Shown: one piece after another, positions 35,281 to 44,315 of the stretch
How the letters are laid out: each line of letters opens with the position of its first letter
How positions within the stretch are numbered: the stretch's first letter is position 1
Assembly: GCA_041739345.1 (NCBI GenBank)
Contig: JBGSNZ010000019.1
Coordinates: 22,115-86,114 of the forward strand
DNA: 64,000 nt
Direction: 5' to 3'
Source of the DNA: DIGJ01 sp041739345
Lineage (GTDB): Bacteria; Bacillota; Clostridia; Lachnospirales; Lachnospiraceae
The notes under the pieces: generated by a model
The model's database searches: none
What the model was told of the DNA's origin: nothing
Seen by the model: the letters and a program-made list of their open reading frames with translations, nothing else
Made by a program: the position numbers and the translations under genes

Positions 35281-35698
35281 ATTCAAAATCAATATTTAAA
35301 TAATCCGAACGCTTCTTTTCAGCAGCGGTTTCCTCCGGATATTCTTTTTCAATTGTGTCTATGTAAATATTTTCGCCGTTTTCTTCTGTAACTGTAAGTT
35401 CTTCGACTATCAAATCCTTTTCACGGAAAGGTTCCAAGCGTTCACTTTCGCGTTTTTGATATTCTCTAATCTTAAGAATCGCAAGATTATCAATTCCAGA
35501 TAACGCAAAAGTATCCTGTACGTTATACTGAAAATATTTAATTACATTTCCAGTTACAAAAGTAATCATCTCCTGCGTGCAAAGATCAATGTCACGGTAA
35601 TATGGAAGCTTGTTATACATAGAAAAATCATCATGATTTGCGGCATCAAACGGTCTTAATTTACGCTTTGATATACTAGAACTATCGATAATAATCAC
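35279..35698 (-). CDS. Uncharacterised 139-residue protein downstream of the P-type ATPase
   Basis: GTG start, 11 bp after the ATPase stop, so co-transcribed. No membrane segment. N-terminal half has YYRDIDLCTQEMITFVTG and VIKYFQYNVQDTFA; the C-terminal half is acidic with EENGENIYIDTIEKEYPEE. I do not recognise the family. A regulatory or structural partner of the ATPase is only a guess. RBS is weak. Confidence 0.65.
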   Translation of the reverse strand: MIIIDSSSISKRKLRPFDAANHDDFSMYNKLPYYRDIDLCTQEMITFVTGNVIKYFQYNVQDTFALSGIDNLAILKIREYQKRESERLEPFREKDLIVEELTVTEENGENIYIDTIEKEYPEETAAEKKRSDYLNIDFE

Positions 35699-35709
35699 CC
35701 GCTTTTTGG

Positions 35710-38343
35710 TTATTTTTTTCTATTATAACTCTTTTTCTGCAATTCGACAACAAGAATCGGACTAAAGGATAGAGCAATTACGATTAACCATTGGAAGAAA
35801 GTGAGTGAGGATACATGAAAAATTATACGAAGCGGTTTGATGGTGATAACACTTGTTTGTAAAATAAAGCAAATTAGGAAGGATGCAAAGAGCTGTGGAT
35901 TACTAAAAATTCCAATTTCCTTTATGGATCGGCTACTTCTCATATTAAAGGAGTGGAAAAGCTGTGACAAGCTTAAAACAGTAAAACACATGGTTCGACC
36001 AAGTTCCAGACCACCGCCTTCTAAGTGATGGTAGCCCAAAAGAAAGGCGCATAAAGCCAAGGCACCGATGAGAAGACCTTCTGCTACTATTTTAAGCCCA
36101 AGGCCATTTGCAAACATAGACTGATCCGGTGTTTGTGGTGGACGTTTCATAATATCTTTGTCTGGAGGTTCTACTCCTAATGAAATGGCTGGTAAGGAAT
36201 CTGTAATTAGATTAATCCACAATAGATGAATTGCAAGCAGTGGGGTTGGAAGTTTACACAAAATTGCAGCAAAAATGGTTAAAAGTTCGCCAATATTACT
36301 TGATAAAAGGAAGTGAACTGATTTCTTTATATTATCATAGATACCTCTTCCTTCACGGACTGCAGTAACAATGGTTGCAAAATTATCATCGGTAAGAATC
36401 ATGTCGGATGCGTTTTTTGCAACATCGGTGCCAGATTGGCCCATAGCACAACCGATATCAGCTGCATTTAAAGCAGGCGCATCGTTTACTCCGTCACCCG
36501 TCATGGCTACAATATGCCCAAGACCTTGCAGTGCTCTTACAATACGAACCTTGTGCTTTGGAGAGACGCGGGCATAGATATGATAATCTAATACCGCTTC
36601 TTTTAGTTCATCATCAGATAGGTTATCGATACTGTTTCCGGTGGTTGCTTCCTTTTCGTTTGTTATAATTCCTAATTCTTTTCCGATTGCAGTAGCAGTT
36701 GCAATATGATCTCCGGTTATCATAATTGGTACAATACCTGCCTCACTGCAGGTTTGAATTGCATCATAAACCTCTGGACGCGGAGGATCAATCATACCGA
36801 TTAATCCAAGAAATGTGAGGGAGTTTTCATCAATCCGTTTTGGGTTGGTTATTGTCCTAGTTGCGACTGCGATAACCCGTAGTGCTTTATTCGTTAGTTT
36901 CTGATTTAGATTCTTTAATTGTAGCTGATCATTTTGAGAAATTAAAACAGGCTTACCATTTCTATAGATATGAGTACAGCAAGGAAGTAAGAAGTCAAAT
37001 GCACCTTTGGTTACCTGAATATAATCGCTTCCATCTTTATATGCCGTTGACATACGTTTACGATTGGAATCAAACGGAATTTCATTGAGTCGTTTGTGAT
37101 TTAAATCAAGCTTCGATTTATCAATTCCTAAAGCGTCAGCGGCTAAAACAATTGCATTTTCAGTGGAGTCACCAAAGACTTCTTTCTTTCCATTTTCATA
37201 CTGCACACGGCTATCACAACATAAGCTCGCAAATTGAAGGATGTACTTCGCAAATTCACTATTAAGAGGTTCAATTCCATTTATGGAGCAAAGCTGAGTC
37301 ACCGTCATTTTATTTTGAGTTAGCGTTCCGGTTTTATCAGAACATATAACGGTAGCACTCCCTAACGTTTCGACAGAGGCGAGACGCCTCACAATAGTAT
37401 TTTTTTTTGCCAGGGTCTGAACACCAAGAGAAAGCATAATTGTCACAACGATAGGAAGTCCTTCTGGAATTGAGGCAACGGCAAGACTTACACTCGTCAT
37501 GAACATATCTAATATTGGTCTGCCCTGAAAGATTCCAAGCAAGAAGATTGCACTACAAATTAAAAGAGCAAGAATGCCAAGTGTTTTACCAAGTGATGCT
37601 AAACGTTTTTGTAGAGGGGTAAGAGGGGTATCTACTTCCGCAATCAGCTTTGCTATCGTCCCAACTTCTGTATGCATTCCAGTTTTAACAACAATACCCA
37701 TTCCATGCCCTAAGGTAACCATGGAGCTGGAAAAACAAAGGTTTTTTCGCTCAGCCAGAGGTGTATCTGAGGATAGTACAAAATCAGAACCTTTTGAAAC
37801 GGAGGCAGATTCTCCAGTTAATGAAGACTCATCTGTTTTTAATTGAAAGGATTCAATCAGCCTTAAATCGGCAGGAACAAAATCACCAGTTTCTAACAAA
37901 ACAATATCACCTGGTACCAAGAGTTCAGAAGGTATAACTTTAACAATACCATCCCGAAGTACTTTAGCAGTAGGACTTGCCAGTTTTTCTAATGCTTCTA
38001 ATGATTTTTCAGCCTTTGCTTCTTGTATTGTTCCAATAATTGCATTGAGGATAATAATCGCAAATATGATGATTGGATCAATATAATCGGTCTCCCCCTG
38101 TAAAAAGGAAATAGAAAAGGAGATAATAGCAGCAAAAATTAAAATGATGATCATAAAATCTGCAAACTGCTTAAAAAAGCGTATGATAAGTGGCGTGCTT
38201 TTTTTCTTTTCCAGCTGATTATATCCGTATGTAGATAGGCGAAGTTTGGCTTCTTCACTGCTAAGACCAGTATTTTGATTGGTTGAAAATAGTTCAAAAG
38301 CTTCTCGAAGATGGAGCGTATGAATGTTTTCCTGATTTAACAT
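35710..38343 (-). CDS. Calcium-type P-type ATPase
   Basis: 877 residues. N-terminal cation ATPase domain, A-domain motif LTGES (about 175), ion-site helix PEGLP (293-297) typical of Ca2+ (PMCA/SERCA-like) pumps, phosphorylated Asp336 in CSDKTGTLTQNK, hinge GDGVNDAPAL, and C-terminal helices with a LLWINLITDSLPA motif. It exports Ca2+ (or Mn2+) from the cytosol. Transcribed opposite to the YtaF/MntP gene across a short promoter gap, with the 139-residue gene behind it. Confidence 0.93.
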   Translation of the reverse strand: MLNQENIHTLHLREAFELFSTNQNTGLSSEEAKLRLSTYGYNQLEKKKSTPLIIRFFKQFADFMIIILIFAAIISFSISFLQGETDYIDPIIIFAIIILNAIIGTIQEAKAEKSLEALEKLASPTAKVLRDGIVKVIPSELLVPGDIVLLETGDFVPADLRLIESFQLKTDESSLTGESASVSKGSDFVLSSDTPLAERKNLCFSSSMVTLGHGMGIVVKTGMHTEVGTIAKLIAEVDTPLTPLQKRLASLGKTLGILALLICSAIFLLGIFQGRPILDMFMTSVSLAVASIPEGLPIVVTIMLSLGVQTLAKKNTIVRRLASVETLGSATVICSDKTGTLTQNKMTVTQLCSINGIEPLNSEFAKYILQFASLCCDSRVQYENGKKEVFGDSTENAIVLAADALGIDKSKLDLNHKRLNEIPFDSNRKRMSTAYKDGSDYIQVTKGAFDFLLPCCTHIYRNGKPVLISQNDQLQLKNLNQKLTNKALRVIAVATRTITNPKRIDENSLTFLGLIGMIDPPRPEVYDAIQTCSEAGIVPIMITGDHIATATAIGKELGIITNEKEATTGNSIDNLSDDELKEAVLDYHIYARVSPKHKVRIVRALQGLGHIVAMTGDGVNDAPALNAADIGCAMGQSGTDVAKNASDMILTDDNFATIVTAVREGRGIYDNIKKSVHFLLSSNIGELLTIFAAILCKLPTPLLAIHLLWINLITDSLPAISLGVEPPDKDIMKRPPQTPDQSMFANGLGLKIVAEGLLIGALALCAFLLGYHHLEGGGLELGRTMCFTVLSLSQLFHSFNMRSSRSIKEIGIFSNPQLFASFLICFILQTSVITIKPLRIIFHVSSLTFFQWLIVIALSFSPILVVELQKKSYNRKK

Positions 38344-38429
38344 AAATATATCCTCCTATGGATTAATTACAATTTATGCACCAAGGGGGATGAAAATGAA
38401 TAATGTAAAAATAAAAGGCTGGTTATCAA

Positions 38430-38984
38430 ATGTTATTTCGGATGATTTTGATGTCAATATCATTAAGCATAGATGCGCTTGGAATTGGTTTTTCATATGA
38501 AATGAAAGGAATCAGGATGGGGATGATGCCAAGAATTATGATTGGTGTCATCAATGCAGTAGTTATGGGGTTTGCAATTTTTGCTGGTCAAAAAATGCTA
38601 GAATACTTTCCAATCATTGTATCTGAGAGTATTGGAACGGCTATACTTATTTTAGTTGGCTGTCTGTTTATCAAAAATGCTCTATTTGGAAGTGAAGAGA
38701 CCTTATGTGACTTAGATCATTCAATGGATATAAATCTATTAGAAGCTTTTTTACTTGGGGTAGCACTTTCTGCTGATTCTCTAAGTATCGGAATTGCAGC
38801 TGCAACCTTGAATGTTTCTCTGCTTTGGATGCCTCTGAGTGTTGGTTTGATGCAAATTCTTTTTTTGTGGATAGGAAAATATTTAACTCAAAAAAGTAAA
38901 TTAAAAAATATATTTGATGCGAAGAAAAGCGGTGTGTTTGCAGGAACGCTCCTCATATTTATGGGAATTATACAAAATTTATAA
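38430..38984 (+). CDS. YtaF/MntP-family membrane protein
   Basis: 184 residues, six membrane segments in two inverted halves, each with the family Asp motif: SLSIDALGIGFSY near 10-22 and LGVALSADSLSIGIA near 109-123. The family includes the manganese exporter MntP and the sporulation protein YtaF; the short spacing and clostridial background favour YtaF, but substrate is open. A divergent pairing with a Ca2+/Mn2+-type ATPase hints at divalent cation efflux. Confidence 0.85.
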   Translation: MLFRMILMSISLSIDALGIGFSYEMKGIRMGMMPRIMIGVINAVVMGFAIFAGQKMLEYFPIIVSESIGTAILILVGCLFIKNALFGSEETLCDLDHSMDINLLEAFLLGVALSADSLSIGIAAATLNVSLLWMPLSVGLMQILFLWIGKYLTQKSKLKNIFDAKKSGVFAGTLLIFMGIIQNL

Positions 38985-39110
38985 ATATGGTTACCCCCCT
39001 GTTACATGGAACGAGTGTAATAGGGGGTAAATTGACCTATATGATTGATTTGTGCCCATTTACAGTGTACAATAAAAGAAAATACAAAAGGCAGTAAGAA
39101 TAGGAGTACT

Positions 39111-39857
39111 ATGAGAAATATAAAATTATTATTAGAATATGATGGTTCTAGATATGATGGTTGGCAAAAACAGCCAAACATCGATAAAAGCATTACCATT
39201 CAAGACAAGGTAGAAGATGTCCTTTGTAAAATGGAGGACGAAGAGATTGAATTAATTGGAGCAGCCAGAACGGAAGCTGGAGTACATGCCTATGGTCAAA
39301 TAGCAAACTTTAAAACGAATTCAACGAAGAAGCTTTTCGAAATTAAACATTATTTGAATCGTTATCTTCCAAGAGATATTGCAGTGTTAGAAGTATGGGA
39401 GGTACCGGACCGTTTTCACAGTTGCTTTAATGCAAAATCATTTACCTATAAGTATAAGATTTCATTAGGTGAAGTTGCTTCGGTTTTTGAAAGAAAATAC
39501 AATTACTATAGCTTTGATTCGCTTGATGTAAAGGCAATGAAGGAAGCAGCACAAGTATTAATTGGAAAACATGATTTTAAAAGCTTTTCTGATAACAAGC
39601 GTATGAAAAAATCAACCGAACGTGAAATTTTTGAATTAGAAGTTTCTGGAGATGTAAAAGAAATCATCATAACGATAAAAGCAGATGATTTCTGGCCACA
39701 CATGGCGCGTATTATTATTGGTACGTTGATAGAAGTAGGACGTGGTAATATAGCACCGAGTAAAATGGAAACAATTCTCACGAGTTTGAACCGTGAAAAT
39801 GCTGGCCCAACTGCAGAGGCTAGAGGACTCTTTTTAGAAGACGTAAGTTATCTGTAA
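39111..39857 (+). CDS. truA: TruA-family tRNA pseudouridine synthase with Glu at the catalytic Asp position
   Basis: 248 residues from ATG 39111 (AGGAG 4 bp upstream); the frame opens at 39045 without RBS. The fold motifs are those of TruA, which modifies U38-40 in the anticodon arm: LLEYDGSRYDGWQKQP, RFHSCFNAKSFTYKY, SFSDNKR and WPHMARIIIGTLIEVG. The catalytic segment, normally RTDAGVHA, reads ARTEAGVHAYGQ here (codon GAA), so the otherwise invariant Asp is Glu. The enzyme may be inactive, altered, or a paralogue with another role. It is convergent with dedA with no gap. Confidence 0.85.
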   Translation: MRNIKLLLEYDGSRYDGWQKQPNIDKSITIQDKVEDVLCKMEDEEIELIGAARTEAGVHAYGQIANFKTNSTKKLFEIKHYLNRYLPRDIAVLEVWEVPDRFHSCFNAKSFTYKYKISLGEVASVFERKYNYYSFDSLDVKAMKEAAQVLIGKHDFKSFSDNKRMKKSTEREIFELEVSGDVKEIIITIKADDFWPHMARIIIGTLIEVGRGNIAPSKMETILTSLNRENAGPTAEARGLFLEDVSYL

Positions 39858-40445
39858 TTATTTTTTCTTAAGAAGTAATTGGATCAAGTAAAGCGATAGA
39901 ATAAATATAATGGCAAGCATTAGTATGTGCTTATACTGATCATAAAAATTGACAACTAAATACCAGTTATCTTTTAATAGATAACCCAAACCAATAAGTA
40001 AAGTATTCCATACGGAGATTCCGACCATAGATGCCATAGCAAATTTAAGATAAGATTGGCTGGAAACGCCGGCAACAAAGGCAATATATGTACGACAGAT
40101 TGGGATGACTCTACCTATCCCAACGGCCCATACTCCATACTTTTCAAAGGTTTGAAAAGAAGCCCTTAGGGGCTTTTTTGTTTTTGGAAAGCGATTCGAA
40201 ATGCGGTTTAGTGCGCGAGTACCACCGATTCGTCCGACGAAGAAACAAAAACTGGTACCAATTAACCCGGCAAAAACACTTGCTAGGAGCATAAGAATAA
40301 AGGGGATCCTTTGCATGGATGCCATGCATCCAGATAAAGGAAGAACAATTTCACTGGATACTGGAAAACATCCATATTCTAATAAAATGCATAAGAACAT
40401 GGCGAGAAGACCGAATCGATGAAAAAAATTAATAAAATGGGACAT
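39858..40445 (-). CDS. DedA-family membrane protein
   Basis: 195 residues with the VTT/SNARE-associated domain: E near PVSSEIVLPLSG, the GTSFCFFVGRIGG segment and the conserved VGIGRVIPICRTYIAFVAG. Members flip undecaprenyl phosphate or phospholipids and support membrane potential. It ends at the base next to the truA stop, without a terminator I can see. Confidence 0.88.
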   Translation of the reverse strand: MSHFINFFHRFGLLAMFLCILLEYGCFPVSSEIVLPLSGCMASMQRIPFILMLLASVFAGLIGTSFCFFVGRIGGTRALNRISNRFPKTKKPLRASFQTFEKYGVWAVGIGRVIPICRTYIAFVAGVSSQSYLKFAMASMVGISVWNTLLIGLGYLLKDNWYLVVNFYDQYKHILMLAIIFILSLYLIQLLLKKK

Positions 40446-40513
40446 ATTCTCTCCTTCTTTTGAATAAATTGTATATTGAGTGTTCTTTACTATTTTATGC
40501 TATACAATTAAAA

Positions 40514-40542
40514 TTGACACATAATGGACATATTGGTATTAT
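40514..40542 (+). promoter_or_regulatory. Sigma-A promoter of the L,D-transpeptidase gene
   Basis: TTGACA at 40514-40519 and TATTAT at 40537-40542, 17-bp spacing; 45 bp ahead of the ATG, which has TTAAGGAG. Confidence 0.75.
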
Positions 40543-40586
40543 ATAGTAAGGAAAAATTGACATAATTTATTTTAAGGAGAATTTGT

Positions 40587-42134
40587 ATGAAAAATAGGGT
40601 TAGGATACTATGCGTGGCATTAATTTTGGGTATATTTATTTTAATTACACCAACAACGGAAGCAGAAACTTCGTATCCTTATTTAATAAAGGTAAACCGC
40701 AAACAATGCGTTGTTACTATTTATGAAAAAGATGAAGACGGAAAATATAACATTCCTGTGAAAGCGATGCTTTGTTCACCAGGATGGGATACACCAATAG
40801 GAACATTTAAAACACCAGAAAAATACCGTTGGAGACTTCTTATGGGAGATGTTTGGGGACAGTATAGCACTCGAATTAATAAGGGAGTATTATTCCATTC
40901 GGTATGGTATTACGAAAAAGACCCATCAACTTTGGCAAATGCTCAGTTTAACAAGCTAGGCTCCGTTTGTTCCCATGGATGTGTTCGACTAAATGTAAAA
41001 GATGCAAAATGGATTTATGATAATTGTCCAGTTGGAACTACGGTTACAATCTATGATTCCAAAGATCCAGGACCACTCGGAAAGCCAGAATCAATTAAGA
41101 TAAGTACCACAAACAAAATGGGTTATGATCCAACGGATATTTGGAGTAAAAATAATCCATACATATCAAACCAGCCAGTAATAAAGGGCGTGAAGAATAA
41201 AACACTTGAATATGGACAGTCCGTTAACCTTTTAGCCGGAGTATCTGCGGTATCTTCAACGAATGTCTATATTAGCAGCTCCATTAAAACTTCAATTAAG
41301 TATCAGGGGAAAAAGGTAAGTAAAATAAATACATCCGTTGAAGGAAAATATTATGTTACTTACAAAGTAACCGATGGCTTGAAGAAAAAGGTGACAAGTG
41401 AAGCGGTATATACGGTTCAAGATAATGTGAATCCAAAGATAACAGGAGCTTATAACCTTTACCTAAATGGAGAAGAAACTCCAGATGAAGCAACTCTTCT
41501 TAATGGAGTTACAGCAGTATGGCATGGAAAAGAGCTTGCGGCGGGCAGCGTAAAAGTAACACTGACAGAAGATAAAATTAAGGACGATTTAGAAATTTAC
41601 ATAGCTACTTACAAAGTGACTGCACCAAATGGAAAAACGGCTAAAAAGATCAAAAAAGTTTATGTGGATTTAGAGGCACCAGTATTAACAGGAATCGCGG
41701 ATAAAGAGATTTCAAATGATACGGTGGTGAATCGTAATTTTGCAATGGAAAATGTAACGGTTTCAGATAACTATTCTACCGTAACAGGTTCTTCTGTAAA
41801 GGTAACCATTACAAAGGAAAGTGATACACAATATAAGGTAAGTTATTTGGTAAAGGATAAATGCCATAATATTACAAAGCAGACGGCAACTTATACGATT
41901 ACAAATTTCCTTTCGTTTGAAGGTGTCAAAGATAAGACCATCTCGTCAAATACCTATATGGGAACCTATCAAGCACTAATCGATGTGAAAGCATATAACA
42001 ATAGCTCAGACATTTCCAGTATGATACAGGTGAAAATATCTGAGCTTGTAGATGGAAAATATACCGTAACCTATACCATCAAAGATGATAAGGGACATGA
42101 AAAAACGGCAATTGCAATCTTTACGGTTGTATAG
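40587..42134 (+). CDS. Secreted L,D-transpeptidase (YkuD) with Ig-like repeats
   Basis: 515 residues: signal peptide 1-27, YkuD catalytic domain about 30-157 with His104 and the motif SHGCVRLNV (Cys132), which forms 3-3 peptidoglycan cross-links or anchors surface proteins. From about 180 to 515 there are four repeated beta-sandwich domains (GVKNKTLEYG, GVTAVWHG, GIADKEISND, GVKDKTISSN) of the bacterial Ig-like type. The C-terminal 14 bases overlap the LysR gene end. Confidence 0.9.
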   Translation: MKNRVRILCVALILGIFILITPTTEAETSYPYLIKVNRKQCVVTIYEKDEDGKYNIPVKAMLCSPGWDTPIGTFKTPEKYRWRLLMGDVWGQYSTRINKGVLFHSVWYYEKDPSTLANAQFNKLGSVCSHGCVRLNVKDAKWIYDNCPVGTTVTIYDSKDPGPLGKPESIKISTTNKMGYDPTDIWSKNNPYISNQPVIKGVKNKTLEYGQSVNLLAGVSAVSSTNVYISSSIKTSIKYQGKKVSKINTSVEGKYYVTYKVTDGLKKKVTSEAVYTVQDNVNPKITGAYNLYLNGEETPDEATLLNGVTAVWHGKELAAGSVKVTLTEDKIKDDLEIYIATYKVTAPNGKTAKKIKKVYVDLEAPVLTGIADKEISNDTVVNRNFAMENVTVSDNYSTVTGSSVKVTITKESDTQYKVSYLVKDKCHNITKQTATYTITNFLSFEGVKDKTISSNTYMGTYQALIDVKAYNNSSDISSMIQVKISELVDGKYTVTYTIKDDKGHEKTAIAIFTVV

Positions 42135-43020
42135 AATTCTGCGTTAACATATTTAAAAATTCTTCAGCCACTTGCCAGAGTGGGAATTGGTCATTGTAAG
42201 CAACGACTAATTTTCGCTTTGGAAGTGGCTCTTTTATTTTCAGAACAATTAAATCTTCATTTGATTCATGGTTACAAAAGTCTGGCACAAATGCAATTCC
42301 AAGACCTATTCTTGCTAAATCGATTAATAGATCGTTGCTACTTAGTTCAACCGAAGGAGCTAATTCTAATTGATGTTTTAAAAATAGTTGATGTAAAAAA
42401 ATGCTGGTGGTAGCATGGGCTTCCAACATTAAAATGGGATAAGTTGTAAGCTCTTCATAGGTGAGAACCTTTTCTTCTAATTCAGGAAAAGCCTCTTTCC
42501 TTGCAATGAAAACATCTCCGAATTCTTTGATATCATAGACATTACGAATATTTGATAGTTTTTTGTTGGGAGAATTCGTTATAATAAGGTCTACTTGATT
42601 GGATTCAAGCAAATCAACACATTGAACGGAAGTGCCATTGGTAACTTTGATATGCACACCTGGATACATCTGATGAAATTGCTTTAAATAGGGTACCAGA
42701 AAATACCTGCAGATTGTATCACTTGCACCAATACGAAGCTGACCACCTTTTAGAGAGGAAGCATCTAATAATTGTGTTTCACCACGAAGAATTAAATTGA
42801 TTGCGGGTTCGATATGTTTAAATAACAAATCACCTTCTTTTGTGAGCTGTACTTTTTTTGTGCTTCGGATAAAAAGGGTTTGGTTTAACCGCTTTTCCAG
42901 GGTTTTAATCGATTGACTGACTGCTGATTGGGAAATAAACAATTCTCTAGAAGCATCCGAGAAACTAAGTGTTTTCGCAACATGATAAAATACCTTATAT
43001 AACTCTAGATTGATATCCAT
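42121..43020 (-). CDS. LysR-family transcriptional regulator
   Basis: 299 residues. N-terminal winged HTH (SFSDASRELFISQSAVSQSIKTLE, shown here as pieces SFSDASRELF and SQSAVSQSIKTLE), linker helix to about 85, then the LysR substrate domain (GGQLRIGASDTICRYFLVPYL, pieces GGQLRIGAS and YFLVPYL) typical of the CysB/CbbR-like clade. It is divergent from the PpiC genes; the gap holds a 15-bp palindrome that may be its operator. Confidence 0.93.
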   Translation of the reverse strand: MDINLELYKVFYHVAKTLSFSDASRELFISQSAVSQSIKTLEKRLNQTLFIRSTKKVQLTKEGDLLFKHIEPAINLILRGETQLLDASSLKGGQLRIGASDTICRYFLVPYLKQFHQMYPGVHIKVTNGTSVQCVDLLESNQVDLIITNSPNKKLSNIRNVYDIKEFGDVFIARKEAFPELEEKVLTYEELTTYPILMLEAHATTSIFLHQLFLKHQLELAPSVELSSNDLLIDLARIGLGIAFVPDFCNHESNEDLIVLKIKEPLPKRKLVVAYNDQFPLWQVAEEFLNMLTQNSIQP

Positions 43021-43082
43021 GTAATGTTCCTCCTTATTTTATTTGATTAATTTATAAGTATTACTAATATAATGTACCATAA

Positions 43083-43097
43083 GTCAAATTATTTGAC
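43083..43097. promoter_or_regulatory. Candidate LysR operator palindrome
   Basis: GTCAAATTATTTGAC, 7-bp arms around one base, between the LysR gene (-) and the first PpiC-type gene (+), the usual place for a T-N11-A LysR box. Confidence 0.45.
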
Positions 43098-43131
43098 AAT
43101 ATGAATATACTGTGAACTTTACCCTAAGACC

Positions 43132-43159
43132 TTGACTTATAGTGAATATCAGTTAAAAT
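43132..43159 (+). promoter_or_regulatory. Promoter of the PpiC-type gene pair
   Basis: TTGACT at 43132-43137 and TAAAAT at 43154-43159, 16-bp spacing; 35 bp downstream of the palindrome at 43083. Confidence 0.55.
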
Positions 43160-43197
43160 AATAGGGTGAGTTTATTGAAAAATTAAGGAGGGTATTG

Positions 43198-44295
43198 GTG
43201 AAATATAAAAGAAGAATAGTGTTTGCTTTAAGTATGCTTCTTCTTTTCTTATTAACAGCGTGTTCAAAAAAGGCAAAGAATGATACACCAGTTGTTACAG
43301 TGGTAAATGATTCGAAGATTCATATGGATGAAATGATGTACTACATTTACCAATCAGAGGCGGATGGTAACGCAAATGAAGAAAAGTATCAGGCTTTTTT
43401 TGGTGAAAGTTATTGGGAAACAAAAGATGAGACGGGGACAACCAATCGTGAGTTAGCGAAAACAGAAACGATGGAACTTGCAATCAGAAATGATATCTTC
43501 TATCAAAAGGCTATGGAAGCTGGCTATGCACTTTCTAAGGATGAGACACAAGAAACTTTAAAAAGAGTCGAAACCACGATGGAAGGTTGGACAGATAAGC
43601 AGAAACTTGTCATGGGAATTACAAAGGAACGTCTGATGGAAATACTGACTAAACTTTCGATTGCAAATGCATACGAAAAGGATTTTCGGGATACTTTGGA
43701 AGTAGACGAAGCAACTGCAACTTCTACCATATACGAGGAAGATTATAAGGAGTATGATGTTTTATATCTTTATGTTCCAACGGTTACATTTTCACAAGAT
43801 AGTAACATGATTGCGTATTCAAACAAAGAGAAACAAGCCGCCTATGAAAAGGCTGCCAAGCTTTTGGCAAAGGCAAAGCAAGGAGCAGAATTTTCGGATT
43901 TATTAATGGAGGATGACACCGTGGAGGGTATGGAGACTTCGGAAGTTACCTTTATTAAGGGAGATGAAATCTTTGGAACCGATTTTGAAAAAGCTGCATT
44001 GGCTCTTTCAAATGGAGAAATAGCAAATTCAATTGTGGAAGAAGAAGATGGCTATTATATCATAAAAATGGTAGATAAGGATTCCAAGGAAAGTTATCAG
44101 GATACGATTAATCGTGCGGTAGAAGATGCTTGGGAAGATGCTTTTTCAAAAGCCTATGAAAAAATAAAAGAAGAATATGAAATAACCATTCAGGAAAAAG
44201 TATGGGATCCGATTGAAATAGGAACCACTACATACGATAAGAATGCAGTGCCAAGTAAAGAAGATTTAGAGGGCGCATTCGAAATTCCAGAATGA
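43198..44295 (+). CDS. PrsA/SurA-type lipoprotein foldase
   Basis: 365 residues from GTG 43198; a TTG at 43195 is too close to the AAGGAGGG RBS. Lipoprotein signal with LLTACS (Cys22). SurA_N-like helical region follows (DEMMYYIYQSE, EETLKRVETTMEG), then a parvulin-type segment around 235-300 (DGYYIIKMVDKD, TDFEKAALALSNGE). It should help fold secreted proteins at the membrane surface. The next gene encodes a paralogue and overlaps it by coding distance of about 20 bp. Confidence 0.85.
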   Translation: MKYKRRIVFALSMLLLFLLTACSKKAKNDTPVVTVVNDSKIHMDEMMYYIYQSEADGNANEEKYQAFFGESYWETKDETGTTNRELAKTETMELAIRNDIFYQKAMEAGYALSKDETQETLKRVETTMEGWTDKQKLVMGITKERLMEILTKLSIANAYEKDFRDTLEVDEATATSTIYEEDYKEYDVLYLYVPTVTFSQDSNMIAYSNKEKQAAYEKAAKLLAKAKQGAEFSDLLMEDDTVEGMETSEVTFIKGDEIFGTDFEKAALALSNGEIANSIVEEEDGYYIIKMVDKDSKESYQDTINRAVEDAWEDAFSKAYEKIKEEYEITIQEKVWDPIEIGTTTYDKNAVPSKEDLEGAFEIPE

Positions 44296-44315
44296 TAAAA
44301 ATGGAGGATGGAAAC

